A stretch of DNA of 64,000 nt from Myxococcales bacterium (GTDB taxonomy: Bacteria; Myxococcota_A; Polyangia; Polyangiales; JADJMO01), in NCBI GenBank assembly GCA_016709545.1, contig JADJMO010000013.1, positions 186,001-250,000 of the forward strand, in the 5' to 3' direction. Below, in pieces: positions 47,607-58,097 of this stretch. The notes under the pieces were generated by a model. The model ran no database searches. It saw only the letters and a program-made list of their open reading frames with translations, and had not been told where the DNA came from. Every line of letters begins with the position of its first letter. Positions within the stretch are counted from its first letter, which is position 1. The position numbers and the translations under genes are program-made.

Positions 47607-49031
47607 ATGCGGTGTTCCGTCCTGTCCTTGCTCCTGCTCACGACGGCGTGCTCCGCGAAGTCCGAGGACCCGGGTCTCGACCTGGTCGACGGCGCGCTCG
47701 ACGCCGGCGATGGGGGCTTCGACCCCGACGTCGGAGAAGGCGGGCTCGGCGCCGACGTCGGCGACGGCGGCACGACGCCGACGTGCACCGGTCTCCGCTG
47801 CCAGCAGGTGAAGTGCGACAGCGGCAAGTCCACGACGGTGTCCGGCAAGGTCTACGCGCCGAACGGCACCTTGCCGCTCTACAACGTCATCGTCTACGTG
47901 CCCAACGGCACGCCCGCGGCGCTGCCGACCGGGGTCTCGTGCGACCGCTGCGGGGCGGTCGCGAGCGGCGACCCCATCGTGACCGCGCTCACCGACGCCA
48001 CCGGCTCCTTCGTGCTGAAGGACGTGCCCGTCGGCAAGGACATCCCGCTCGTCGTGCAGCTCGGCAAGTGGCGGCGGCAGGTCACGATCCCCGAGGTCAA
48101 GGCGTGCGTCGACACGCCGTTCACCGACGCGAGCAAGACCCGGCTCCCCAAGAACCGCACCGAGGGCGACATGCCCCGCATCGCCGTCACCACCGGCGTC
48201 GCCGACAAGATCGCGTGCATGCTGCCGAAGATCGGCATCGACAAGGCGGAGTTCGGCCCCGGCAACGGCGCCAAGACGTTCGCGGTCGAGTTCTACGACG
48301 GCGCGCAGATCCCGGGTTACACCTCGAGCGGTCCGCCGGGGACCCCGACCGCGACCGTCCTGTGGAACGACCTCGCGAAGCTCAAGCAGTACGACCTCGT
48401 GGTGATCTCGTGCGAGGGCTACGAGTCGTCGACCGAATACCCGGGCACCTACGGTGGATGGCCCAAGACGCAGAGCAAGACCTCGTACCAGGCGATGACG
48501 GACTACCTCGGCGCGGGCGGCCGCATGTTCACGACCGACTACGAGTACACCTGGTACAAGTACAGCCCCGACGCGGCCCTCAAGGCGGCGATGACCATCC
48601 CCGGCGGCGCGCCGGGTGGCGCGAACCCGATGGACATCGACACGACGTTCCCCAAGGGGAAGGCTCTCGCGGATTGGCTGAAGGTGGTGGAGCCCGCCTC
48701 GACGGCGGGCAAGCTGCAGTGCGACTACGTGTTCGACAACGTCTCGGCGTCGACCAAGGTCAGCCAGGTGTGGACGCGCTCGGGCGCGACCCCCCACCCG
48801 CGGTTCGTCACGATCAACGCCCCCGTCGGCAAGCCCGCCGAGGCGCAGTGCGGGAAGGCCGTGCACCTCGACGCGCACATCAACATGTCCGACAAGGTCG
48901 ACGCGACGTTCCCCGCCGGCTGCACCTCACCGCTCAAGGAGGGCGAGAAGGCCTTCGCGTTCTTCTTCTTCGACCTCGCTGCGTGCATCCAGGAGGAGGG
49001 CGAGCCCCCCAAGCCTCCGCCGATCAAGTGA
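47607..49031 (+). CDS. Lipoprotein with a carboxypeptidase-regulatory-like beta-sandwich
   Basis: The 474-residue protein has the signal MRCSVLSLLLLTTAC and a D/G-rich linker. A beta-sandwich (about 65-165: TTVSGKVYAPNGTLPLYNVI, SFVLKDVPVGKDIPLVVQL) of the carboxypeptidase-regulatory-like type follows. The C-terminal domain has YDLVVISCEGYESS and GGRMFTTDYEYTWYK and is rich in aromatic residues. This architecture is common in myxobacteria; its function is not established. There are several Cys. It is divergent from the GH9 gene, with a 90-base gap. Confidence 0.78.
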   Translation: MRCSVLSLLLLTTACSAKSEDPGLDLVDGALDAGDGGFDPDVGEGGLGADVGDGGTTPTCTGLRCQQVKCDSGKSTTVSGKVYAPNGTLPLYNVIVYVPNGTPAALPTGVSCDRCGAVASGDPIVTALTDATGSFVLKDVPVGKDIPLVVQLGKWRRQVTIPEVKACVDTPFTDASKTRLPKNRTEGDMPRIAVTTGVADKIACMLPKIGIDKAEFGPGNGAKTFAVEFYDGAQIPGYTSSGPPGTPTATVLWNDLAKLKQYDLVVISCEGYESSTEYPGTYGGWPKTQSKTSYQAMTDYLGAGGRMFTTDYEYTWYKYSPDAALKAAMTIPGGAPGGANPMDIDTTFPKGKALADWLKVVEPASTAGKLQCDYVFDNVSASTKVSQVWTRSGATPHPRFVTINAPVGKPAEAQCGKAVHLDAHINMSDKVDATFPAGCTSPLKEGEKAFAFFFFDLAACIQEEGEPPKPPPIK

Positions 49032-49076
49032 CGGCGCTCGCCCGCCGAGGGTGCGCTATCTTCCGTCGGTAGGCAC

Positions 49077-50318
49077 ATGCACGCTCCCTTCCTTCTCGGG
49101 CTCGGTCTGTTCGCGTACGCCGGTTGCGCCTCGGCGGATTTCAAGGTCGGCGATTCGACCGACGCCACCGCCGACACGGCGCTCGACGCGCGCCCCGATG
49201 CTCTCGCCGACGTGAACTGCCCGTCGCTGGGGGCCACCGACGAGATCCTCGTCGACTCGAACAGCATCGCCGCGACCCCCAACGGGACGAGCGCGTGCCC
49301 GTTCCGGACCATCCGGGAGGGCCTCGCCATCACCGTCGCTGGCACGCCACGCGTGGTCCGGGTCAAGGGCACCGTGGGTGGTCGCGTCTACAACGAGACC
49401 ACGAGCTTGGTCGTCAAGACCGGCGTCACGCTGGTGAGCGACGGCCTCGGCAACGTGACGATCACGGGCTCGGGAGGCAGCTGCGCGGGCGCCGGCACGA
49501 ACTGCATGGTGCAGGTCAACCGCGGCGCCAACCTCGACGGGTTCATCGTGCTCGGGAGCGCGAGCAACGTCACCCTCGTCTCGATCAGCGGCGCGGGCGC
49601 GGGTGGCGTCGGACCCGCCAGCGTCAAGAACACCCGGGCGACCAAGGCCGTGGGCGACGGTGCCTTCGCCTTCCTGGTCAACGACGGCGCCGTGCTCGGC
49701 CCGAACGTGGAGAGCCTGCAGAACCCCGCCGTCGCTGGCCTGCAGATCTACGGCAGCTCTCCGGTCCGGGTCACGGGCAGCAACACGCGCTTCAACAACA
49801 ACCTGTGGGGCATCAACCACGAAGGTGGTGGTTCGCTCACCATCGAGGGGGGCGTCGCGGCCAACCTCAACGCCAAGAGCGGCGTGCGCATCTTCACTGC
49901 GCTCGGCGTGATGCACACCATCAGCGCCCTCACCGCGGGGGGCAACGCCGAGGCAGGGCTGGTCGTCGTGGGCGGCAGTGTCACGCTGCGCGGCTCGGTC
50001 CTCAACGCCGACAACAAGGTCGGCGTGGCCCTCAATGGAGCTCCTGGGGTCACGCTCGACCTCGGGACCGCCACCACGGGGGGCAACAACCTCTTCGGGA
50101 CGACGGCGGGCGCGGTCAACCGCAACAAGTACGCCGGCGTCTGCGTCGAGGGTCTCACCGTGGAGCTCAAGATCGCGGGCAATCGCTGGACGACCTGTCC
50201 CCCGAGCAGCGCGAACCTGGCCGGCAGCTGCGCCGACGTCCCCGGCGAATACAAGGACGTCATCCTCCGCGGCGCCCCAGGAGGGACCGTCACCGCGACA
50301 GGGTGCACGCCCGGCTGA
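49077..50318 (+). CDS. Lipoprotein with right-handed parallel beta-helix repeats
   Basis: The 413-residue protein has a lipoprotein signal (LLGLGLFAYAGC), a short Asp/Ala linker and a start like DUF1565 (ACPFRTIREGLAI). Many short beta rungs follow (VTLVSDGLGNVTITG, GGGSLTIEGGVAANLNAKSG, GGSVTLRGSVLNADNKVGVAL). This is the pattern of parallel beta-helix proteins, which include surface carbohydrate-binding and lyase folds. No catalytic residues are recognised. A palindrome follows its stop and separates it from the convergent thioredoxin-fold gene. Confidence 0.78.
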   Translation: MHAPFLLGLGLFAYAGCASADFKVGDSTDATADTALDARPDALADVNCPSLGATDEILVDSNSIAATPNGTSACPFRTIREGLAITVAGTPRVVRVKGTVGGRVYNETTSLVVKTGVTLVSDGLGNVTITGSGGSCAGAGTNCMVQVNRGANLDGFIVLGSASNVTLVSISGAGAGGVGPASVKNTRATKAVGDGAFAFLVNDGAVLGPNVESLQNPAVAGLQIYGSSPVRVTGSNTRFNNNLWGINHEGGGSLTIEGGVAANLNAKSGVRIFTALGVMHTISALTAGGNAEAGLVVVGGSVTLRGSVLNADNKVGVALNGAPGVTLDLGTATTGGNNLFGTTAGAVNRNKYAGVCVEGLTVELKIAGNRWTTCPPSSANLAGSCADVPGEYKDVILRGAPGGTVTATGCTPG

Positions 50319-50341
50319 GCGAAACGCAGTGGAGCGAAGCA

Positions 50342-50365
50342 TCGGCCGCCTCCATGGGCGGCCGA
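50342..50365. repeat. Dispersed palindrome (copy A) between convergent genes
   Basis: A perfect 9-base-pair inverted repeat, TCGGCCGCC/GGCGGCCGA, with loop TCCATG lies between the beta-helix lipoprotein gene and the convergent thioredoxin-fold gene. It is preceded by TGAGCGAA beginning at the upstream stop codon. The core and loop recur at 59677-59700. It may act as a two-way transcription end or as a REP-type element. Confidence 0.65.
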
Positions 50366-50381
50366 CAAAGAGATTCACTGA

Positions 50382-50915
50382 TCAGTCGGCCTTGGCGAGC
50401 AGGCCGCGCACCTGGCCCTCGTCGAACCCGCCCGTGAAGCCGCCGACCAGCGTGCCGTCCTTGCGCAGGACGATGACGGCCGGGACCACGTTGAGCTTGG
50501 CGAGGTCACCGAGGCGCCCGCGCTTGGCGTCGCCGATCGCGCGCCGACACTGGCTCTTGATCGCGTCGAAGAAGATGCCGATGAACGCGCGATCGGTGAG
50601 CGGCTGCAGGGCGACGAGCAGGCAGGCCGTCTCCTTGGGGAGGTCTGCGAGCAGCGGCTCGAGCGTGCGCAGCGCGGCGAGCGAGGCGCCGTCGTAGCTC
50701 TGGAGCACGAGGACGATCGCCTTCTTGCCGAGCAGCTGCGTGCTCTCGGGCGTGTGGTCGATCTCCTTGTCGACCGGGTCGAGCGCGAAGTCGAGCGGCG
50801 CGCCGTGGTCCTTGGGAGGATCGGGCGCCGCGGTGACGACCGGCTCAGGCCCCTTGGTGACCGGCACCGTCGGGCACCCTGTGAGCGCCAGCGCCGAGAG
50901 CAACAGGCGTCTCAC
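50382..50915 (-). CDS. Thioredoxin-fold lipoprotein without a CxxC motif
   Basis: The 177-residue protein has a lipoprotein signal (RRLLLSALALTGC). A thioredoxin-like core (AIVLVLQSYDGASLAALRTL, LNVVPAVIVLRKDGTLVGGFTGGF) contains the cis-Pro (VVPAV). The active-site Cys pair is absent (QSYDGAS), so redox catalysis is unlikely and a binding role is more likely. I chose GTG 50915, with AGGGGGAGCC upstream. It overlaps the stop of the TPR lipoprotein gene (GTGA). Confidence 0.75.
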   Translation of the reverse strand: MRRLLLSALALTGCPTVPVTKGPEPVVTAAPDPPKDHGAPLDFALDPVDKEIDHTPESTQLLGKKAIVLVLQSYDGASLAALRTLEPLLADLPKETACLLVALQPLTDRAFIGIFFDAIKSQCRRAIGDAKRGRLGDLAKLNVVPAVIVLRKDGTLVGGFTGGFDEGQVRGLLAKAD

Positions 50916-52704
50916 GGCTCCCCCTTCATGCACTTGAGCGCGGGCTCGCGCGCCGGCTTCGCCGCGGGCGTGGTGGCGGTCCTGGCGATCGCGACGTGCA
51001 TGGTGGCGAGCGTGCTCTGGAGCACCTCGTGGTCACGGCGGGCGCGGGCGCCGACGCAGGCCTTGGTCAGCCAGGGCAATGCCTCGACGCTCTTGCCGTC
51101 GGTGACGAGGATCTCGCCCTGCACGCCGCAGAGCAGCGCGTCGAGCGGCGCCTCGACCAGCGCCTGCGGCAGCACCGACTTCGCGTGGGTCACGTCCTTG
51201 AGCTCGACGTAGCGCCGCAGCACCCGCCGCGAGCAGCTCGGGTCCCACGACACCTGCGCGCACGCCTCCATCCAGAGCGCGTGCGGCTTCTTGGAGAGGT
51301 CGCCCGCGGCCACGAGGCCCTTCTCGGCGAACGTGGACTGCGGGAGGGTCTTCATCACGTGTCGGATCAGGGACTCGATCGACTTGGGGTCGGGCTTGCC
51401 GGCGAGCTCCGCCTCGAGCGCGACCTCGACGTCGAGCACCCCGAACGGCAGCACGTCCAGGCGGGCCCGGCCGATCTTGCGGGCCCGGTTCGCGTCGAGC
51501 GAGGCCTCGCACCGGACACGAAGGCTCGACACCACCGGGCCGCGGTCGGACCACGAGAACCCCTGCGAGAGCTCGCAGGCCTCGTCCTTGGTGGCGAGCG
51601 GCGAGGCGAGGACGGCGCGGAAGCGCACCATCACGTTCTTCTCGAGCTCCTTGCGCGCCTGGGCCGCCGTCTTGTCCCAGCGCGCGGCGAGGCGATACGT
51701 GTCGAGCTCGGTGGGGAACAGCGCGGCCATGCGCGACCAGGCCTGCGGCGCCGCCGGGTCCGACAAGACGCCGAGCTGCATGACGCGCGTGTGGAACGGC
51801 AAACGGGGAATCGGGCGCGCCTCGCGGACGAGGTCGACGGTGGCGCCGGGTTCCGGCCGCCCGGAGCGCGGGCTCCGCACGAAGAGCGCGGCGGATCCCC
51901 GCCCTCGCGGACCGTGGCCGCGAGCGCGAAGTGGTCGGCCCACGCGGCCGCGCCGATGGTCTCGGCGTCGTGCGCGAAGGAGGCGAGCCGCTCGCGTGAA
52001 GGGGAGAACGGCGTGGCGGTGGCCGCGCCGAGGCGCCGCGCGATGGCGGTCTCGTCGTCGTCGTTGGACTTGATGGTCTCGATGGCCTGCTGGCAGCGGA
52101 CGAGGTCGAGCGCGCACACGACGCGCGTGTGCAGGGCGCGACCCGCCGGGTCGGTGGGGCGGCTTGCGACGTAGATGCGAGCGAAACGCTCGGCGTTGAG
52201 CGGATCGTCCTCGATCTGGGCGATCAGGGCCGCCTGGAACGCCGCGGCGGGCGCGTCGGTGACCAGCTTCTCGAGCGTCTTGCGCGCGTCGGTCAGGTCT
52301 CCCTTGAGCGCCGCCGCGATCCCGAGCCCGTAGCGGGTGACGGGCGCGGCGAGGCGCACCGCGTACGCCGACTTCACCCACGCGACCGCCTCGGGCAAGG
52401 CCTTGCGCGCCGCGGCGCAGCGCATCATGAGCTCCATCGTCTCGAGGTCGTCGGCGGCGATGGAGAGCGCCGTCCGCGCGCGCTGGTGGCACAGCGTGAA
52501 GTCGCCGTCCCACGCCGCCTCGAGCGCCGACTGCAGCGTGACCTCGCCGAGCGGCGCCTCGGCCGAGGCCGAGCTCGACGCGGACACGAGCGCGGTCGTC
52601 ACGACGGGTGGCCGCGTGTTGTTCGAGGGGCACGCGGACAGCGCCACGACGGGGGCGAACAGGGCGACGATGGGCGCGAGGCGCCTCGACATGCGTACGT
52701 TCAT
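50912..52704 (-). CDS. TPR-like lipoprotein, split by a one-base frame change
   Basis: The signal MSRRLAPIVALFAPVVALSAC gives a lipobox. About 550 residues of helical TPR-like repeats follow (ARTALSIAADDLETMELMMR, AKSVLPQALVEAPLDALLCG). The frame changes at a G4 run (plus-strand CCCC 51897-51900); one G more joins TVREGG to the next residues (GSAALFVRS) and gives 597 residues. Starts are ATG 52704 or 52692. It is coupled to the thioredoxin-fold lipoprotein downstream, so both may act in one envelope complex; this is inference. Confidence 0.7.
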
Positions 52705-52778
52705 ACGCGGCGCGTCGTCGCGCGTCGATCTTTCCGCGTTCCGCTCCGCGCCGGCCTGGGGTACCCCCACCCCCCTGC

Positions 52779-54133
<1,355 letters not shown>

Positions 54134-54137
<4 letters not shown>

Positions 54138-54916
54138 GCGAGCACGCCGTCGAGCCCTCGCTGCAGGCGCGTGCCGAGCTCCTCCCAGACCAGCACCGCG
54201 ACGCCCCACCAGAGGGCGATCCAGATCGGCACGCCGAAGAGCACCCCTAGCCGGTAGGCGTGCAGGTGGCCGACCTGGATGTAGAGGACCTCGACCGCGG
54301 GGCCGAGCACGAGCACCCCGCAGAGGAGCCATCGCCGGCGCGCATCCGGCCGCACCACGACGAGGAACACGACCAGCGCCGCGACGAACGGCACGAACGA
54401 CAGGATCGGTCGGTCGTAGAGCCGGTAGATGCACTGACGGGTGACGACCACGATGCCGAGCAGGAGCGCGACGCGGGCGATTCCGCCGACGCGCAGGGAG
54501 GCGAGCCCGGTCGGTGAAGCCGGCAGCGCGAGCCGCCGGTAGTGGCACAGCGTCAGCACGAAGCGCAGGATCATCCCCCAGTAGAGCAGCATCCAGAGCG
54601 GGATCGACGAGAGGCGACCGAGGTCGGTCGGCACGGTGTAGTCGTAGATGCGGTGGCGGACGACCGAGCTCCAGTCGTTGAACGCCCCGAGGAGGGTCGC
54701 GACCAGCAGGAGGCCGAGCTCGCCGCGGCGACTCGTGTCCCGCTCGTCGTCCGGGAGGGTGAGGAACAGCGCGGTGCGCAGGCCGAGCACCAGCGGCACG
54801 AGCACCGACATGCGCGCGAGGTCGTGTGCGTACGCGCAGATGGCGGCGCTGATCACGACGATGGTGGCGAGGTCGACCGCGAACGCGCGGTCGCCGGTGG
54901 TCCTCTCGCGGTCCAC
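54134..54916 (-). CDS. Multi-pass membrane protein of unknown function
   Basis: The 260-residue protein has about seven membrane helices (LATIVVISAAICAYA, LGLLLVATLLGAFNDW, FVPFVAALVVFLVVV, IALWWGVAVLVWEELG) with short loops and no known motif. The start is probably GTG 54916, only 2 bases after the radical SAM gene's stop, so the two are co-transcribed. It may be the membrane partner or transporter of the radical SAM product; this is inference. Confidence 0.7.
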
Positions 54917-54918
54917 CG

Positions 54919-56184
54919 TCAGGCCCTCAGGAACTCGACGACCGCGCGCAGGAGGCCGAGCGGCTCGACCAGCCCGTGGGCGTACTCGTCGGTCACGTAG
55001 TTCTGCGCCCAGCAGCAGTCGCCGCCGCACTGGTCGGGGCCGGGGCCGTGGAAGCCACGGGGGTCGCGCCGCCGCGTCGCCTCCGCCCACACCTGGTCCA
55101 CGTGGTCGTAGGCGAGGACGTCGATCCACTCGGGCGCCACGTTCACGCTCGACTTGCAGGGCCAGGGAAGACGCCCGTCGTGGTCGAGGTGGGGCTTGAG
55201 GGCGTTGCGGCACTCGAGCCGGTCGGCGGAGAGCAGCCGCTGGTTCATGCGCAGCGAGCCGCTGATGCGGGCGCCCGCGCGCTTGCGCCGGAGGAGCTCG
55301 GCGACGAACGCGTGGTACTCGGGGTCGGCGAGGAGGGCCGGATCGATGCCCGCGCCGACGTTGCGCGGCACGGGGCAGAACCAGATCCCGAGCTCCGTCG
55401 CGAGGTCGAGCACGCGCCGCGCCTCGGCCACGAGGCCGGGCTGGATCACGGTGTTCACCATGAGCTTCACGCGCTGCTCGGCCGCGAGCTCGCGCAGGAG
55501 GAACAGGTTGCGCAGCACGTCCTCGGGGCTCCCCGTGACCCACATCTTCGCGAGGAGCTCGAGGTCGAGCGCGTCGAGGCTGACGACCAGCACGTCGACG
55601 TCGGCGAGGAACGTCGACCACTCTGGCCGCCGCAGGAGATCGTGGAAGCGGCTGCCGTTGGTGTTGAGGACGATCGGGAAGTAGTCGAGGTCGCGGGCGC
55701 GGCGCACGAGCGCGGGGAGGTCCTTGCGCAGGGTGGGCTCGCCACCAGCAAAGTAGACGCTCGGCGTGCGGGTGCGCATCACCTCGAGGAGCCGCGCGCC
55801 ACGCGCGGTGTCGAGCTTGCCGTGGCCGTCGAGCTCGGGGTACTTCGCGCCGCGGTGGTCGTCGCAGTAGCTGCAGCGAAAGTTGCACGGGCGGTGCGTC
55901 GTCCAGATGAAGAGCAGCGGGAGCAGATCCTCGCGCCCGACGGCGGCGCGGCGGCGGTTCTCGAGGTAGTTGGTCGCGGCGGTGCGGTAGCTCGCGAGCC
56001 GGTGGAGCAGGTGTGCGCGGCCCCGGCGGGGGGCCTCGAGCCGCGGACGGATCTCCTCAGCGAGGACGTGGGCCTCGGCGCGCAGGCGCGCGAGATCGGG
56101 CTGGCCGTTCACCTGGTAGCGCGGCCACGTGACCTTCGGGGCGAGCGGCAGCGAGCGCTTCTCGGACGGGATCGACGGGTTCAT
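54919..56184 (-). CDS. Radical SAM protein with Cys-rich C-terminus
   Basis: The 421-residue protein has the radical SAM cluster CNFRCSYCD at about residue 105 and the SAM-contact GGEPTLR. A C-terminal region with spaced Cys (LECRNALK, LPWPCKSSV, PDQCGGDCCW) is reminiscent of SPASM or a second cluster. The product is unknown; related enzymes modify peptides, lipids or cofactors. GAGGAG lies before ATG 56184. It follows a TetR-family gene and precedes a membrane-protein gene, so this is probably a regulated three-gene operon. Confidence 0.85.
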   Translation of the reverse strand: MNPSIPSEKRSLPLAPKVTWPRYQVNGQPDLARLRAEAHVLAEEIRPRLEAPRRGRAHLLHRLASYRTAATNYLENRRRAAVGREDLLPLLFIWTTHRPCNFRCSYCDDHRGAKYPELDGHGKLDTARGARLLEVMRTRTPSVYFAGGEPTLRKDLPALVRRARDLDYFPIVLNTNGSRFHDLLRRPEWSTFLADVDVLVVSLDALDLELLAKMWVTGSPEDVLRNLFLLRELAAEQRVKLMVNTVIQPGLVAEARRVLDLATELGIWFCPVPRNVGAGIDPALLADPEYHAFVAELLRRKRAGARISGSLRMNQRLLSADRLECRNALKPHLDHDGRLPWPCKSSVNVAPEWIDVLAYDHVDQVWAEATRRRDPRGFHGPGPDQCGGDCCWAQNYVTDEYAHGLVEPLGLLRAVVEFLRA

Positions 56185-56830
56185 GGGGGCTCCTCGGAAA
56201 CGCCGTCGGGCGGAGCGCGGGGAGCACGGCGGCGAGCGCCCCCAGCGACGAAGCAGCGAGCACCTCGACGGCCGTCTTGCGGGCCACGGGGTGCGTACCG
56301 AACAGGAACTGCAGGCCGACGCGGGTCCAGAGGCCGAGCAGGCCGTGGGCCACGAGGTCGGCGTCCGGGAGCTCGGTCCCGGTCGCGGCAGCGAAGGCGC
56401 GGAGCCGATCGGCGAGGAACGCGCCGACGTCGGGGGTGAGCCCGTCACGGGCGACGCCGAGCCCACCGACGGCGCCGAAGCGCTCCGCGAACGCCGCGAG
56501 GAGCTCGCGCTCCGCGGCCCAGTGGTCGAGGCACACCTCCGCGAGTCGGCGGGCGAGGGCCATCGGGTCGGCGACGTCGCCCTGGCTCCACGCGCGCTCG
56601 AGGCGGGCGACCATGGTGGCCTGGAACTGCGCGAGCAGGTGGTCGACCAGATCGGCCTTGGTCGGGAAGTGGACGTAGAACGTGCCGTGCGCGACGCCGG
56701 CGCGGCGGGCGACGTCCGCGACCTGGGTCGCGCCGTAGCCCTTCTCGGCGAAGCACTGGAGGGCCGCCTTCTCGAGGAGGGCGCGGGTCTCCGCCTTCTG
56801 GTCGACCCGGGCGCCGCGTTTCGCTGACAT
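56057..56830 (-). CDS. TetR-family transcription regulator
   Basis: The protein starts with a TetR DNA-binding domain (RALLEKAALQCFAEKGYGAT, VADVARRAGVAHGTFYVHFPTKADL). A helical ligand-binding region follows, to about residue 212. As read it runs to 257 residues and overlaps the radical SAM gene by 128 bases. The last 45 residues are Arg/Pro-rich and unlike the family. One additional base in the C5 run (plus-strand GGGGG 56185-56189) would stop it at TGA in an ATGA overlap with the radical SAM start. An inverted repeat lies 5 bases upstream of its ATG. Confidence 0.82.
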   Translation of the reverse strand: MSAKRGARVDQKAETRALLEKAALQCFAEKGYGATQVADVARRAGVAHGTFYVHFPTKADLVDHLLAQFQATMVARLERAWSQGDVADPMALARRLAEVCLDHWAAERELLAAFAERFGAVGGLGVARDGLTPDVGAFLADRLRAFAAATGTELPDADLVAHGLLGLWTRVGLQFLFGTHPVARKTAVEVLAASSLGALAAVLPALRPTAFPRSPHEPVDPVREALAAARPEGHVAALPGERPARSRAPARRGPRPR

Positions 56831-56835
56831 GGAGT

Positions 56836-56854
56836 CAGTGATAGCAAGTCACTG
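56836..56854 (-). promoter_or_regulatory. Inverted repeat, probable TetR operator
   Basis: CAGTGA and TCACTG arms lie 7 bases apart, 5 bases upstream of the TetR start codon. On the reverse strand the site overlaps a possible -10 box TATCAC, with TTGCGG 16 bases upstream. TetR proteins usually repress their own operon from such palindromes. It would control the TetR, radical SAM and membrane-protein genes. Confidence 0.6.
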
Positions 56855-56970
56855 GATGGCCGCAAGGTCGGCCGCGAATCTCGACCATCTGCCATGAATC
56901 GGTTCGATGGCTCCTGCCATTGCTGCCATCTTCGGGTCGTGGCTGGTGCGCCCTGGTACCCTCCTCGGCG

Positions 56971-57771
56971 GTGTCCGACGTGTGGAACCCCCGCTTCGAC
57001 GCCGGGCGTCCGGTGTTCGCTCCGCTCGTCGCGGCGATGGAGCCGTTCCGCCGGTTTGCGGTGTTCCCGCCGCTCGAGGCGTGGAACGAGGGGCTCCCCG
57101 CGGGGCTCGCCTCGGCGGCCGGCGCGCCGATCCGCTTCGTCGATCAGCCGCCGCGGCGCCGACGTGGGCAGCCCGTCGACGTGAGCGCCATCTACGACGA
57201 GCGCATCTACGCGAAGGGCGAGGTGCCGAGCCGCTCGCGCACCTGGCACGACTTCTTCAACATGCTGGTGTGGCGCTCGTTCCCGGCGCTGAAGCGCGCG
57301 ATCAACCACCGTCAGCGCGTCGCGCTGCAGGCGCACGTGGAGCCCGGCGTTCCGAAGCTGCCCTCGGCGCGGACCCGCGAGATGGATTCGCTCGCGATGC
57401 TCGACGAGGGCGGGTTGCTCCTGGTCACCCGCGCCGGCGCGCCCGACCTCGACGCCGCGATCGACGAGGGCGACGCGGCGACGGTGGGCGAGGCGGTGCG
57501 GCGCGGGGACGCGCGCGCGCTCTTGATCGGCCACGCGATCCACGAGCACCTCGTGCTGCGCACCGATCTCGTGCGCACGCTGGTGTTCCGGCTCGAGGTG
57601 CCGGACTGCGCGGTCTCCCAGCAGGAGATCGACGCGAAAATCGGCGCGCTGCTCGACGGCGGTGCATCCGTGCGGCAGCGCCCCGACGCCAAGGGGATGC
57701 CGATCGAGGACGCGCTGTTCCTTCAGTCGCTCGTGGCGTCGGGCGTGCCCGTGTCGGGCGGCAGTCCGTAG
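56971..57771 (+). CDS. DUF3025-family protein
   Basis: The 266-residue protein contains WHDFFNMLVWRSFPALKRAI, the hallmark of DUF3025, and a later AIHEHLVL helix. The family has no known activity. I chose GTG 56971, which gives MSDVWNPRFDAG; an earlier start at 56920 would add unrelated residues. The 3' end overlaps the convergent zinc-ribbon gene by 49 bases. No membrane segment is seen. Confidence 0.82.
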   Translation: MSDVWNPRFDAGRPVFAPLVAAMEPFRRFAVFPPLEAWNEGLPAGLASAAGAPIRFVDQPPRRRRGQPVDVSAIYDERIYAKGEVPSRSRTWHDFFNMLVWRSFPALKRAINHRQRVALQAHVEPGVPKLPSARTREMDSLAMLDEGGLLLVTRAGAPDLDAAIDEGDAATVGEAVRRGDARALLIGHAIHEHLVLRTDLVRTLVFRLEVPDCAVSQQEIDAKIGALLDGGASVRQRPDAKGMPIEDALFLQSLVASGVPVSGGSP

Positions 57772-58088
57772 GCTCCGGCGAGCGTGCCGGTGTCGACGTC
57801 GGCGTCGGCGTCGGGGCCCGCGTCCTTGCTGGTGCCGGTGTCCACGGGCGCGCTGTCGGTGGCGGTGCCCGTGTCGGGCGCCGGAGCCCCGTAGATCGCC
57901 TGCTCGCTCCCGCAGCCCACGATCACCGCCGAGGCGCCGAGCGTGAAGATCGCGCCGCGGGTCAGCCGTGCGCGGACCGTGTGGGTCGCTGGCGCGTTCG
58001 CTCCCGGCGCCGATGCGCCGCAGAACGGGCACGCGCTGGCGTCGACCCGGACGTGACGGCGACAGGTGAAGCAAGGCGTGAAGGACAT
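57723..58088 (-). CDS. Small protein with zinc ribbon, membrane-like segment and DTGT tail
   Basis: The 121-residue protein begins with a CxxC-x11-CxxC zinc ribbon (CFTCRRHVRV, ACPFCG). A hydrophobic segment follows (GAIFTLGASAVIVGC) that looks like a lipoprotein signal or membrane helix. It ends in DTGT/DAD-rich low complexity (DTGTATDSAPVDTGT). Having a zinc ribbon before a lipobox-like segment is odd; the real topology is unclear. The 3' end overlaps the DUF3025 gene on the other strand. Confidence 0.65.
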   Translation of the reverse strand: MSFTPCFTCRRHVRVDASACPFCGASAPGANAPATHTVRARLTRGAIFTLGASAVIVGCGSEQAIYGAPAPDTGTATDSAPVDTGTSKDAGPDADADVDTGTLAGAYGLPPDTGTPDATSD

Positions 58089-58097
58089 CCCCCCACT

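Noticed and set aside
56889..56928. Three CTGCCAT copies upstream of the DUF3025 gene
   Set aside because: Spacing is irregular (25 and 8 bases) and copies are short; this is likely chance.
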